Source: Pseudodesulfovibrio sp. zrk46
GTDB lineage: Bacteria; Desulfobacterota; Desulfovibrionia; Desulfovibrionales; Desulfovibrionaceae
Direction: 5' to 3'
Assembly (NCBI RefSeq): GCF_012516435.1
Contig: NZ_CP051216.1
Coordinates: 3,709,501-3,773,500, forward strand
DNA: 64,000 nt
Below, piece by piece: positions 1-8,619 of the stretch (positions within the stretch are counted from its first letter, which is position 1; each line of letters opens with the position of its first letter). The notes under the pieces were generated by a model. That model searched no databases, had not been told where the DNA came from, and saw only the letters and a list, made by a program, of their open reading frames with translations. Position numbers and translations under genes: made by a program.

Positions 1-377
1 CGCAGGATGGCGTAAAGACTCTCCACTTCAATTGGCTTTGGCAAATAAGCTGCCGCACCGCCTTTATAATACGCCTTAACCACGGTCTTAGGGTCGTTGA
101 GGGCCGTGACCATAATCACTTTTGCCTCCTCGGAAGCGGAAATGCCCACATCATGTTCTATAGCGCGGATTTCTTTGAGCGCCTGATGCCCATCTTTGTT
201 GGGCATCATGATATCCATGCACAACAAATCATATGGGCGCCCTTCATCCAAAGCTTGCCGAAAACTCTGCACGCACTCCACCCCGTCGTTGGCGGTATCG
301 CACTCACCAAAATCCGACAGAAGTGCCGTCAAAAGCTTCCGGCTGGTAAATTCATCTTCAACAATCAAAATTCGCAT
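1..377 (-). CDS. CheY-like single receiver-domain response regulator (partial, 3' end outside window)
   Basis: Reading the minus strand from the ATG at 377 gives 125 codons without a stop before the window edge. The start MRILIVEDE has the acidic pair of a receiver domain, DLLCMDIMMP carries the phosphoacceptor Asp, KVIMVTA supplies the conserved Thr, and AAYLPKPIE the conserved Lys-Pro. All residues for Mg-dependent phosphorylation are therefore present. A strong ribosome-binding site (GGGGAGG) lies just upstream of the ATG. The length so far fits a stand-alone CheY-like protein, but an output domain beyond the edge cannot be excluded. It is transcribed away from the next gene, so the 378-571 gap holds two divergent promoters; I see no other element there. 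Confidence 0.85.
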   Translation of the reverse strand, partial: MRILIVEDEFTSRKLLTALLSDFGECDTANDGVECVQSFRQALDEGRPYDLLCMDIMMPNKDGHQALKEIRAIEHDVGISASEEAKVIMVTALNDPKTVVKAYYKGGAAAYLPKPIEVESLYAIL

Positions 378-571
378 TTATCCTCCCCGAGACCAACCGA
401 ATGGCTACACCATCCATCTCGGAAACACAACGCAGACAATAAACGACAACCCATACGAGCACAAGGGCATGATAATTCCTGCACAACTGAAAGAGCTAAA
501 CCTTGCAAGCTACCGAATTGCAACGTAGTAAGGGACCTCCAGCATTCGCTGAAAACCTGCTTGGAGAAAAC

Positions 572-901
572 ATGATTTTAGAAAATATTCCGATGTTCCT
601 GGCTGACTTTTTTGACTTTCTCAACGACCCGATGTGGCGCGCTTGGCCCTTCAACTCCGGCTATGGGGAACACATCCTCCCTGCCATCGCCCGCATGGTC
701 TTCGTCGCCCTGATTTTTGGCGTCATAATCTTATTCCTCAGAGCCCTATATGGCCCCAAAGGTATCTTCCGCGACAAAGAAATGGAACGGGAAGCTGAGG
801 AGCTGACCCGTAAAGAACGTGCAGAGGTAGAAAAGCAGTTCGCCAATGGCGAGATATCTGAGATGGAGTATAAAATGAAAATGCACTCTCTTAGAGATTA
901 A
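572..901 (+). CDS. Small membrane-anchored protein with SHOCT-like C-terminus
   Basis: 109 residues. The ATG at 572 is chosen because GGAG sits 6 bases upstream; a longer reading from 503 has no ribosome-binding site. Residues 36-58 form one hydrophobic segment, followed by a charged, probably helical cytoplasmic tail. Residues about 84-107 (EKQFANGEISEMEY) resemble the short SHOCT motif often found at protein C-termini, which is thought to mediate oligomerisation. The stop is 2 bases before the HD-domain gene, so the two are probably co-transcribed. Function unknown. Confidence 0.7.
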   Translation: MILENIPMFLADFFDFLNDPMWRAWPFNSGYGEHILPAIARMVFVALIFGVIILFLRALYGPKGIFRDKEMEREAEELTRKERAEVEKQFANGEISEMEYKMKMHSLRD

Positions 902-903
902 TC

Positions 904-1683
904 ATGCCTCTTTCCGAACACATTGAATTTTTGGAGCAAGTCGCAACTTCACAAATGGGGGACGACGAAGACGTCAACCGACTGCTTCAGTTCAAGCTCG
1001 ACCACTCTTTTAAGGTACTTGATAACGCCAAGGCCATCATTGAAAGAGAAAAGATAGCAGGCCGCCGTGCCGAATTATGCTCCATCGCCGCTCTTTATCA
1101 TGACATTGGACGTTTTGATCAGTTTGCCCGGTTCAAAACCTTCAATGACCGCGAATCCGTCAACCATGGCCGCTTAGGTGTACTGACACTTCGTAGCCTT
1201 TTTCTACCTGGTGACTTAACAGCAAACGAATGGCGACAGGTTCGTTTTTCCATCGGGCAACACAATGTCAAAAGCATTCGGTCGACTCTGCCCAAACGGA
1301 TTAACACCATCACAAAGATTGTCAGAGATGCTGACAAGCTGGATATCTTTCGCCTCATGATCATGCACTTCACCAGTGAAACTCCTGACCCTGTGATCAC
1401 ATTTGGTAAAGACATGTCGCCCGACAAATACACCGACGAAATCTATGATGATGTATATAATGGCAGAATCGGCGACTATAGCCGTATTCAGTACGCCAAC
1501 GACTTCAAGTTAATTGCCGTTGGCTGGCTAAATGACCTCTACTTTCCGACGTCCTTCAACCTGTTGAAAAAGCGAGGGCATTTAGACAGTATTTTTTCGT
1601 TATTACCAAAAAACGAAAAAATACGGCTACTTGAAGAAAAAGCTAACAATTTCATGCATTATAAAATGAATCACTCCTCTTGA
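904..1683 (+). CDS. HD-domain phosphohydrolase
   Basis: 259 residues. Metal-binding HD-superfamily signature is visible: H34, the H66-D67 doublet in YHDIGRFDQF, H88 in ESVNHG and D142/D144 in RDADKLDIF. Such proteins hydrolyse phosphomonoesters or phosphodiesters of nucleotides. The substrate cannot be told from sequence. It is not an HD-GYP c-di-GMP phosphodiesterase because no GYP motif follows the HD. It starts 2 bases after the preceding membrane-protein gene. No signal peptide or membrane segment, so a cytoplasmic enzyme. Confidence 0.75.
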   Translation: MPLSEHIEFLEQVATSQMGDDEDVNRLLQFKLDHSFKVLDNAKAIIEREKIAGRRAELCSIAALYHDIGRFDQFARFKTFNDRESVNHGRLGVLTLRSLFLPGDLTANEWRQVRFSIGQHNVKSIRSTLPKRINTITKIVRDADKLDIFRLMIMHFTSETPDPVITFGKDMSPDKYTDEIYDDVYNGRIGDYSRIQYANDFKLIAVGWLNDLYFPTSFNLLKKRGHLDSIFSLLPKNEKIRLLEEKANNFMHYKMNHSS

Positions 1684-1732
1684 TCTCCTGAGATCAACCA
1701 CTTAGACACAATAGAGGAGCCAACAACAGACT

Positions 1733-2845
1733 ATGCCGCAAAAGAAAGACAGCAAGGCGTATGGCAGCTTTCGGAACGTTATCATCCTCACCAACGTGGA
1801 TGTTCACGCCAAGCGAGACCTCGCCACCATCAAAATTTTCGGACCGCTCAAGGTCAAAATATTCACCACCGGCGTGGAGGCCGTTGACTATATTTCTGAG
1901 AATCATGTGGATCTCGTCCTTTGTGACTCTTCTCTGGATGATATGACTGGCATTAAATTCTGCCAGATCGTTCGGAAAAACATGGCGGGTCGTCCTCTGC
2001 CCATCATCATGGTTACTTTGGAAAACCGAAAAGATCACGTTCTCGACTCCATTGCCGCAGGCTGTCTTGGCTACGTTTTACGTCCATATTCATTGGATAC
2101 CTTTGAAAAATATCTCATTCTTGCGAACCAACTCGATAACTACCCAGAAATTGAGGAAATGGAACTCAAAGAAGCCAAGGACATGGTGGAACGAGGAGAT
2201 TTCGATGACGCTATCGAAGCCTTCGAAGAGCTCATCTCGTATCAGGACGAAGCTCAAAAGTACTACGATATGGGCTGCCAGTTCATGGTTCAGGGTAAAT
2301 ACGGCAAGGCCATTGTCTCCTTCAAAAAAGCAGTCAAGATCAACGATCTCTTTGCAGAGGCCTACAAAGGGCTGGCTGATGCCTACAAAGGCAAAGGTGA
2401 CATGGAGGCATGCAAGAAATTCCTCAAGAAAGCAGCTGACGTGCACGCGCAGTTTGACCGGCTTGAAGAAACCAAGACCCTCTTCATCGAAATCCTCAAA
2501 TACGATTCCGATACCCCCAATCCATTCAACACGTTGGGAGTCAATCTTCGTAAACAAGGCGATTACCCCGGAGCGCTACACGCATACCAACAAGCCTTGG
2601 AACTAACTCCCAACGACGAAAACATTTACTTCAATATGGCTAAAGCTCTCTACTTCATGGGACGCCTTGAAGAAGCATCGACTCAGGTGGATCAATCACT
2701 ACAAATGAACCCCGAGTTCCGAGAAGCCAACAAGCTATTCCAACGAATACACGGAAAGCCATGGGTCCCGGCAAAGGGGCAAACCATACGTCCACGCCCT
2801 GCTACCGACGGGGCCAAGGAATCCGCCAAGGACCTCGACCCCTAA
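1733..2845 (+). CDS. Receiver-like domain fused to TPR repeats
   Basis: 370 residues. Residues 1-130 look like a receiver domain (VDLVLCDSSLDDMTG contains the likely phosphoacceptor D65). The N-terminal acidic pair is replaced by TNVD (residues 20-23) and the conserved Lys is Arg117 in YVLRPYS, so phosphorylation may be impaired or absent. Residues about 135-345 are tetratricopeptide repeats (AIVSFKKAVKIN, ALHAYQQALELTP). TPRs bind partner proteins, so this is probably a signalling scaffold rather than a transcription factor; there is no DNA-binding domain. GAGGAG lies about 15 bases before the ATG, a wide spacing. Confidence 0.75.
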   Translation: MPQKKDSKAYGSFRNVIILTNVDVHAKRDLATIKIFGPLKVKIFTTGVEAVDYISENHVDLVLCDSSLDDMTGIKFCQIVRKNMAGRPLPIIMVTLENRKDHVLDSIAAGCLGYVLRPYSLDTFEKYLILANQLDNYPEIEEMELKEAKDMVERGDFDDAIEAFEELISYQDEAQKYYDMGCQFMVQGKYGKAIVSFKKAVKINDLFAEAYKGLADAYKGKGDMEACKKFLKKAADVHAQFDRLEETKTLFIEILKYDSDTPNPFNTLGVNLRKQGDYPGALHAYQQALELTPNDENIYFNMAKALYFMGRLEEASTQVDQSLQMNPEFREANKLFQRIHGKPWVPAKGQTIRPRPATDGAKESAKDLDP

Positions 2846-2866
2846 TTATCTTCTGCCGGAGGTGTC

Positions 2867-3649
2867 ATGCTTTCGGAGACCAGCCTCCGAATCGGCTCAT
2901 TTCTTACCGTGCTCATCATTATGGGGGCGTTAGAAACACTATGGCCAAGACGGGTCCTTGATGCTCCCAAGTTACAACGCTGGTTCACCAACCTCTCCAT
3001 GGTTGGGATAGCCTCTGTCCTGACACGTATCCTTCTGCCGATTATGCCTGCAGGGCTGGCAGTTTACTGCTCCAATCACAATCTGGGACTTTTTCAAATC
3101 ATAGAACTACCAGCTCTGTTCACTTTCATCCTCTCAGTACTTTTTCTTGATTTGATTATCTATTGGCAGCATGTGGCATTTCATAGTCTTCCGCTCTTGT
3201 GGCGGCTACACAGGATGCACCATGCAGACCTCAACATTGATGCAAGCACCGGCATTCGCTTCCACCCTATCGAAATCCTTCTGTCCATGTTCCTAAAACT
3301 CTTAGCGGTCCTGACATTGGGGCCTCCTGCAGCAGCTGTGATTACCTTTGAAATCCTGCTTAATGGCTGCGCCCTGTTTAATCACGCCAACGTCCGACTT
3401 CCGCTGCATGTTGACCGCTGGCTTCGTTTGCTGATGGTCACTCCTGACATGCACCGTGTGCACCACTCAACCGATGCAGGAGAGTTCAATACGAACTACG
3501 GTTTCAACTTTCCCTGGTGGGACAGAATATTTCACACATACAAGGCCCAACCGGACCTCGGCCATGAAGGAATGCAAATTGGTCTGAAAATCTATCGAGA
3601 ACCACGCTACAGTCGGTTACTTGAGATGTTGACCATGCCGTTTAAATAA
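2867..3649 (+). CDS. Sterol desaturase / fatty acid hydroxylase family membrane protein
   Basis: 260 residues with several hydrophobic segments (about 10-22, 45-65, 82-100, 140-170). The eight-or-more histidine di-iron signature is complete: H102-x3-H106, H115-x2-HH119, H133, H173, and H196-x2-HH200 (HRVHHST). Members of this superfamily hydroxylate or desaturate lipid chains in the membrane using O2 and a di-iron centre. The substrate is unknown. An O2-using lipid enzyme is unexpected for a strict anaerobe, though homologues do occur in sulfate reducers. Starts 21 bases after the TPR gene. Confidence 0.85.
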   Translation: MLSETSLRIGSFLTVLIIMGALETLWPRRVLDAPKLQRWFTNLSMVGIASVLTRILLPIMPAGLAVYCSNHNLGLFQIIELPALFTFILSVLFLDLIIYWQHVAFHSLPLLWRLHRMHHADLNIDASTGIRFHPIEILLSMFLKLLAVLTLGPPAAAVITFEILLNGCALFNHANVRLPLHVDRWLRLLMVTPDMHRVHHSTDAGEFNTNYGFNFPWWDRIFHTYKAQPDLGHEGMQIGLKIYREPRYSRLLEMLTMPFK

Positions 3650-3715
3650 TTTCTGTACATATTGTCGAGAATGATTATCATGTAAGCTCCTACTTCAAAT
3701 TCACAGGAGGCACGT

Positions 3716-4621
3716 ATGTCCGACTCCACAATTTATGACGTAGTTATACTAGGATCTGGCCCCGGCGGCCTTCAGGCGGCAATCCATTCAGCACGCAAAA
3801 AGGCCAAAACGCTTATGCTCGGACGACTCGACAACTCAAGCCTCTACTGGGCGCACATTGAAAATTATTGCTGCCAGTTTGAGATCACAGGCGAAGAGAT
3901 TCTCAATACAGGTCGCCAACAGGCCACCAGCTTTGGGGCAGAAATCCGCGATGAGGATGTTCTGCAGATTGAGCCCGACGGTAAAATATTCAATCTCAAC
4001 ATTGAATCCGGCGAAGTTATCCGTGCCAAGTCCATCATTCTAGCCACCGGTTCCAGCCGCAACAAACTTAAGGTCCCCGGAGAAAAGGAGTACCTCGGCA
4101 AAGGCGTCAGCTACTGCGTTGATTGCGATGCAGGATTCTACCGGGATGAAGTCGTGGCAGTAGCCGGTTGCCGAAGTGCAGCTGCTGGTGGAGCCGTTGC
4201 ACTGACCAACTTCGCCAGTGAGGTCCACCTTTATTGCGAAGAGCTGGACGTAGCAGAAGGTTTGCGCGAGCAACTCTCTACCACAGGGGTTAACCTTCAC
4301 GAAGGCGTCAAGATAGAGGAAATCCTTGGTGAAGACAGCGTGACAGGCGTCCGTCTCGATAACGAGACCACCCAGCAAGTAAGCGGTGTATTCATTGAAC
4401 TGGGGGCTAAGGGAGTATTGGAGTTAACCGCCATGCTCGGTGTCCAATTGGATGACTCCATGAAGTACATTGAAGCAGATAAAAAGCAACGCACCAACGT
4501 ACCCGGCATTTATGCTGCAGGAGACATTTGCGGGCCCCCGCTTCAAATGGCCAAGGCTGTAGGCGAAGGGTGCGTAGCAGGTATCGAAGCTGCAACCTAC
4601 TCTAAGAAATTGGAAATGTAG
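3716..4621 (+). CDS. Thioredoxin reductase-like flavoprotein with atypical NAD(P) site
   Basis: 301 residues, the usual length for low-molecular-weight thioredoxin reductase. FAD-binding GSGPGG is at 13-18, the FAD-closing motif GIYAAGDICG near 262, and a redox-active pair C134-x2-C137 sits at the place of the TrxR CATC motif. The second Rossmann motif, normally GGGDSA, reads AGCRSAAAGGA (150-160), and no HRR-type NADPH-phosphate-binding triad follows. The electron donor may therefore not be NADPH; ferredoxin-dependent or deeply rooted TrxR-like enzymes are possible. AGGAGG lies 6 bases before the ATG. It stands alone, with no thioredoxin gene next to it. Confidence 0.8.
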   Translation: MSDSTIYDVVILGSGPGGLQAAIHSARKKAKTLMLGRLDNSSLYWAHIENYCCQFEITGEEILNTGRQQATSFGAEIRDEDVLQIEPDGKIFNLNIESGEVIRAKSIILATGSSRNKLKVPGEKEYLGKGVSYCVDCDAGFYRDEVVAVAGCRSAAAGGAVALTNFASEVHLYCEELDVAEGLREQLSTTGVNLHEGVKIEEILGEDSVTGVRLDNETTQQVSGVFIELGAKGVLELTAMLGVQLDDSMKYIEADKKQRTNVPGIYAAGDICGPPLQMAKAVGEGCVAGIEAATYSKKLEM

Positions 4622-4637
4622 CCATTAGCCTAGCATA

Positions 4638-5306
4638 TTACAGACGAGGGATGCCGCAGCAAACCTGCGCTTCAACAAAATCAGCGATCCGTGCGCGAGC
4701 ATCCTTTTCTTCAGGCTTGAATTCAAGAACGGCGTAGCGTTCGCCGTTCTTGATGAAAGCATTTCTGATTACGCACTCCACAGAATACCCATCCCCCACA
4801 TCAAACGGGTGAAAAGTCAGGCGCACATCTCTATCGGTTTCTTGGACAAATGGCGCAAGTCCCCCATTTAGAAAGCGAACTCGAGAACAGGAAGCTGACA
4901 TATCCTCCACAACGGCCTCAGCAGCCCGCTCTCCTTCTACAACAACGGCGGGAAAGCGGCACGAGCATCGTGGCTCAGAACGCTCCTCAGCATCAAATGT
5001 ATCGTCAGGGCCAGCTATTTCGACAATAGAATTGGGTTCAAGGCCGCCACTCAAAACTTGGGATTTGAAGCCTTGGAGAGAACCTTCGTATGCGAACCGA
5101 ACCAAGACGCTACGATCTGTACGCAAGCGCTCCACTACCGGAGGAGTAATCGGGGAATAGATCATGAGATGACCGTTCTTTTTCACATCAGTTACGATGC
5201 TCAAAAAACGGTCGCCAAACGTCGAGAATTCTATGAGAACTTTATCCCCGGCAGCCAGATCGATCACGGACACCTCCCAATTTCCTTCAGGATATCCCAT
5301 GGTCAT
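4638..5306 (-). CDS. YcgR-like PilZ-domain protein (c-di-GMP responsive)
   Basis: About 222 residues from ATG 5306; the ATG at 5300 is equally possible. The N-terminal half has a YcgR/PilZN-type beta-barrel pattern. The PilZ domain begins near residue 110 with RSEPRCSCRFP, the RxxxR c-di-GMP-binding segment, followed by VEDMSASCSRVRF, a variant of the D/NxSxxG motif with Cys-Ser in place of the final Gly. Proteins of this layout link c-di-GMP to flagellar motor braking in enterobacteria. No flagellar gene is adjacent. No clear ribosome-binding site precedes either ATG, but TATAAT lies 10 bases upstream, so the mRNA may be leaderless or have a very short leader. Confidence 0.7.
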   Translation of the reverse strand: MTMGYPEGNWEVSVIDLAAGDKVLIEFSTFGDRFLSIVTDVKKNGHLMIYSPITPPVVERLRTDRSVLVRFAYEGSLQGFKSQVLSGGLEPNSIVEIAGPDDTFDAEERSEPRCSCRFPAVVVEGERAAEAVVEDMSASCSRVRFLNGGLAPFVQETDRDVRLTFHPFDVGDGYSVECVIRNAFIKNGERYAVLEFKPEEKDARARIADFVEAQVCCGIPRL

Positions 5307-5360
5307 TTTTCGAGCTATTATATATACGATCCCCATGACAACTTTCACGGAGTTGACGCA

Positions 5361-5657
5361 ATGCACAAATTCTTAAGGGGCATGGGCATGATCGCCTGGG
5401 TCGGATGCGTGCTGACGCTTATTTATCAGGGGTTAGTCTGGGGCGTCACAGCATCATGGACAAATCTCTCACTCATGGATGTGTCCAGCACACTACTAGG
5501 CATTGATCTGGCAACACTCATCCAGGAAATGCCCATCGATTATGCTGTAAAAGCCACATACGTTCTCATCACCACAGACCTCGCAATCGGCTTGTGGTGG
5601 GCAGGTATAGCTTTCTTTGCAATGGCCGTAATCAGCAAAGTGGTCTTCAATAAATAG
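5361..5657 (+). CDS. Small two-helix membrane protein, unknown function
   Basis: 98 residues starting at ATG 5361, with GGAG 9 bases upstream. A longer open frame from 5058 overlaps the PilZ gene on the other strand and is discarded. Hydrophobic stretches at about 8-30 and 64-93 predict two membrane helices with a short non-cytoplasmic loop. No family recognised. It is divergent from the PilZ gene with about 55 bases between them, so they probably share a regulatory region. It ends against the end of the convergent YibE/F gene with no spacer. Confidence 0.65.
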   Translation: MHKFLRGMGMIAWVGCVLTLIYQGLVWGVTASWTNLSLMDVSSTLLGIDLATLIQEMPIDYAVKATYVLITTDLAIGLWWAGIAFFAMAVISKVVFNK

Positions 5658-6821
5658 CTAGACCTGTTCTGCGGTTTGTGCCGAAAAGACTTTCTCTTCA
5701 GGCCTAACCAGCAACAATCCTCCCACAACAGCGGTAAATGGAGCGACGGTCACCAGCCCAAAGCTACCAACAAGGGTTTTGAGCACTTCTGCGGCCACAT
5801 AGATAAAATTGAAGGTTGATCCGAGAGGAATCCCTTGAGCCATAAAAGACATAAGCAAAGTCACGTACCCACCAGAGTAGGCCAATAACAACGTAGTGGT
5901 CATGGTGCCAACGACCGCGCGTCCCACACGAATACCAGACCAGACAGCTTCCACACGCGAAATGCCGGGCTTCTTTTCCACGACCTCACGCATGCTTGCC
6001 GCTACGTCCATTGCCAAGTCCATAACCGCACCAGACGACGCAAGGAAGACTCCTGCAGTAAATATCTGAGCCAGATCAAGGTGATTGTACCCGACGTATA
6101 GAAGAGTCTCTGCAAAGGGCATGACTGCACCATGAATGTGAAAAGCCTTTGTAAAGTATACTGCAAGCACGCAACTGGATAACACGCCAAGCAGTGCGCC
6201 AAGAAAAGCTGTAACTCCGGTTCGATTCACGCCAGCGACCAAAAAGATCACAACGGCACTGAGCGCGGCCACCACGCCTAATGCGAGCCACACTGGAGGC
6301 ACGCCCTTCAGTAACAGCGGCACCAACACTTTCCAGATAGTCATTCCTGTAAACACAAAAGAAAGCAAAGCCTTGAGGCCGGTACGGCCGCCAAACAGAA
6401 TCAACAAGCCAGCAAACAGACCCAACAGAATCATCTCCAGACCAAGCCTATAGTGCGCCTGCGGATTCACGAAAATCACACGACCATCACCATCCAACGT
6501 AAGAATGACGTAGGCAGCATCCCCCTCTTTAAACAACTTGTCCCGGTCGAGCTGTCCCATGAGTTGGTTATGAGCGTCGAAACGTTCTCCCTTGAACTTC
6601 CCGTCAAGGATCTTCAGGTCCAATTCCTGCTCCCCTTTCTGGATGAGCCCAAAATTCTGGATATTAGCGTTATCCACTGTCAAGATACGCGCTTTGCATC
6701 GCACCGCATCGTCATCCTTATTTTTCTCAAACCCAGTGGGCAGAAAATATAAGAAAACTGTCAGGACAGAAAAAGTCAGGACAAGAAGCCAATCTCTTTG
6801 TTTACCGCTGCTAGAATACAT
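5658..6821 (-). CDS. YibE/F-like multi-pass membrane protein
   Basis: 387 residues from ATG 6821, which has GAAGGG 4 bases upstream. One N-terminal hydrophobic segment (about 10-28) is followed by a soluble region of about 100 residues and then at least seven membrane helices. The small-residue-rich segments ASSGAVMDLAMDVAASM and IRVGRAVVGTMTTTLLLAYSGG match the YibE/F family as remembered. Biochemical function of the family is not established; transport has been proposed. Its stop codon abuts that of the convergent upstream gene. Confidence 0.8.
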   Translation of the reverse strand: MYSSSGKQRDWLLVLTFSVLTVFLYFLPTGFEKNKDDDAVRCKARILTVDNANIQNFGLIQKGEQELDLKILDGKFKGERFDAHNQLMGQLDRDKLFKEGDAAYVILTLDGDGRVIFVNPQAHYRLGLEMILLGLFAGLLILFGGRTGLKALLSFVFTGMTIWKVLVPLLLKGVPPVWLALGVVAALSAVVIFLVAGVNRTGVTAFLGALLGVLSSCVLAVYFTKAFHIHGAVMPFAETLLYVGYNHLDLAQIFTAGVFLASSGAVMDLAMDVAASMREVVEKKPGISRVEAVWSGIRVGRAVVGTMTTTLLLAYSGGYVTLLMSFMAQGIPLGSTFNFIYVAAEVLKTLVGSFGLVTVAPFTAVVGGLLLVRPEEKVFSAQTAEQV

Positions 6822-6842
6822 ACGCCCTTCAATAAAGATGTA

Positions 6843-6866
6843 GGCGGACCGCTTGCACGATCCGCC
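6843..6866 (-). terminator. Hairpin at 3' end of the alkaline phosphatase gene
   Basis: Inverted repeat GGCGGA/TCCGCC with partial internal pairing, starting 17 bases after the phosphatase stop. The T-tract is poor, so it may stabilise the 3' end instead of terminating efficiently. Confidence 0.4.
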
Positions 6867-6882
6867 CATTAATGGATTACTA

Positions 6883-8382
6883 CTAATTGGAAGCGACCTT
6901 GAATTTACCGAATTCCACATACTGGGGTTTGGCCGGAAGGCCCATCACCTGCATAATCTTCTTGGCAATATCAGTGTTGTCATAACTACCATTAAACATT
7001 TCGCTCCCCACACCGATGGCGGAGGTGGAAACAGGCACACCAGTGTGCTTGTAGGAGGTCCAGCCGAGGCCGGCCTTCTGGTTCAGCACGTGTGTAATAG
7101 ATACGGCCATGGGATCATACTCTCCGTAGAGCAGATAAGCTTCGCCCTTGGCTTTCTCATCGCCTTTCATGGAACGCTCAAATGCAGCTTTCAGCTCGGC
7201 AACCTGGTAATCTGCCAGAACCAGAGGGTCGGTTTTGGCATCGCCTTGGAACTTAAGACCGAACTGAGCAGTGATGATCTTCTGCATGTCAGCAAAAGAA
7301 CCATTCTTCTGCTTGAAATCTACCATGATTTCATCGGTAAACTTCTGAAAGGAGACCTTCTGCTTACCCAAAATATCGAAGTGGGAACCATACTTGGTAC
7401 CAGCAAAACCAAGAGTAAGACCACCACATTCGTGGTCACCAGTAACAACAATCAAAGTATCCTTCGGGTGCTTATTGTAGAAGTTCATGGCAACCTTGAC
7501 GGCATTGTCAAAGGCAATGGTGTTGGTGATGGAAGCGGTGGCATCGTTAGCATGACAAGCCCAGTCAATCTTGCCACCTTCAACCATCATGAAGAAACCC
7601 TTGGAGTTATCGAGCATCTCGATACCCTTTGCGGTAAACTCAGGCAGCGTGATGTCTTTCTTGGTCATATCCATGACGTAAGGCAGAGCCTTGCCGTCCT
7701 GAAGCCATTCGTTCCAAGCAATGACTTTGCCGTCGCCGGGCTTGATGGCCTGAAAGTCCTTCTTATTGGTCACTACCTTATAGCCATTGGACTTAAGCTT
7801 GCTGAGGGCATCGCCCATGGGAGCCTTAGACTTCTTACCTGCAGGGTCCTTGAGCCCACCACCAGCAAAATAATCGAAACCAGACTCAGCCAGAGCGTGG
7901 TCGATCTCATGGTACATCTTGCGAGTCTTCACGTGGGCGTAGAAAGCTGCAGGAGTAGCGTGATCGATGGAGACACTGGAAACAATACCAACTTTCTTTC
8001 CCTGCTCGCGAGCCATCTCAGCAAGAGTCTTAACGGGCTTAAAGTTCTCATCCACACCAATATAGTTGATGTTGGTTTTGATACCACTGGCCAGAGAAGT
8101 GGCGGAAGCGGCAGAACCGGTTATGAATCGATTATTGGCAAAAGTAGTGGTGATACCCTGAGCAGGCATCGTGTCGATAACAAGCGGCTTGCCTGTGTAG
8201 GCAGCAGTGGCGGCACGCTGCGGCAATCCCATCCCATCACCAACAAAAAGAAAAACGTACTTGGCGTAATTGCCTTTGGCTTCAGCTTGGACAGGAGCAA
8301 AGGCTATACCCATCATCGCAATCAGAAACACACTCATTACAAGAGCCAACGCCCCTTTGTAATCCTTTCCAAAAAAACGCAT
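6883..8382 (-). CDS. phoA: Secreted alkaline phosphatase, PhoA family
   Basis: 499 residues from ATG 8382 (GAGGAGG 6 bases upstream). Residues 1-36 are a signal peptide ending near AEA, giving periplasmic export. The metal and substrate motifs are present: VGDGMG (47-52), the nucleophile S90 in TGSAAS, VEGGKIDWACH, and VTGDHECGG. In E. coli PhoA the residue before the nucleophile is Asp; here it is Gly89. The protein releases phosphate from monoesters. It is probably phosphate-regulated: a Pho-box-like repeat lies about 100 bases upstream. Monocistronic. Confidence 0.9.
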   Translation of the reverse strand: MRFFGKDYKGALALVMSVFLIAMMGIAFAPVQAEAKGNYAKYVFLFVGDGMGLPQRAATAAYTGKPLVIDTMPAQGITTTFANNRFITGSAASATSLASGIKTNINYIGVDENFKPVKTLAEMAREQGKKVGIVSSVSIDHATPAAFYAHVKTRKMYHEIDHALAESGFDYFAGGGLKDPAGKKSKAPMGDALSKLKSNGYKVVTNKKDFQAIKPGDGKVIAWNEWLQDGKALPYVMDMTKKDITLPEFTAKGIEMLDNSKGFFMMVEGGKIDWACHANDATASITNTIAFDNAVKVAMNFYNKHPKDTLIVVTGDHECGGLTLGFAGTKYGSHFDILGKQKVSFQKFTDEIMVDFKQKNGSFADMQKIITAQFGLKFQGDAKTDPLVLADYQVAELKAAFERSMKGDEKAKGEAYLLYGEYDPMAVSITHVLNQKAGLGWTSYKHTGVPVSTSAIGVGSEMFNGSYDNTDIAKKIMQVMGLPAKPQYVEFGKFKVASN

Positions 8383-8448
8383 TGCAAACCTCCTCATGGT
8401 TTAACAAAATTCAATTTTTAATGCGCTCATTTGTACGCCTGTCGCGTT

Positions 8449-8464
8449 ACGATCAAATGATCGT
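8449..8464. promoter_or_regulatory. Perfect 7-bp inverted repeat upstream of phoA
   Basis: ACGATCA-AA-TGATCGT, a 16-bp operator-like palindrome between the Pho-box-like repeat and the phoA start. The regulator is unknown. Confidence 0.35.
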
Positions 8465-8477
8465 TTCTTCATTCGAA

Positions 8478-8495
8478 GTTACGCAGTCGTTACAG
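8478..8495 (-). promoter_or_regulatory. Pho-box-like direct repeat upstream of phoA
   Basis: On the minus strand CTGTAAC-N4-GCGTAAC, two 7-base units spaced 11 bases apart, the geometry of a PhoB half-site pair (consensus CTGTCAT-N4-CTGTCAT). The second unit is a poor match, so the call rests mainly on spacing and location. Confidence 0.35.
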
Positions 8496-8619
8496 AATGG
8501 GAACAAAACGCTCATCTGGGTGAACCCAACACATTTTCCGTAAAATTTAGTTGGTTGTGGACTTGACGGCTCATTTTCAGCTATAAGACCCCATTACGTA
8601 AAAATCCGAGGTTTGTTCA

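Noticed and set aside
5058-5360. N-terminal extension of the two-helix membrane protein
   Set aside because: Overlaps the PilZ gene on the other strand and lacks a ribosome-binding site; the start at 5361 is better.
6853-8421. 522-codon plus-strand frame over phoA
   Set aside because: Shadow frame opposite a clear alkaline phosphatase with signal peptide and active-site motifs.
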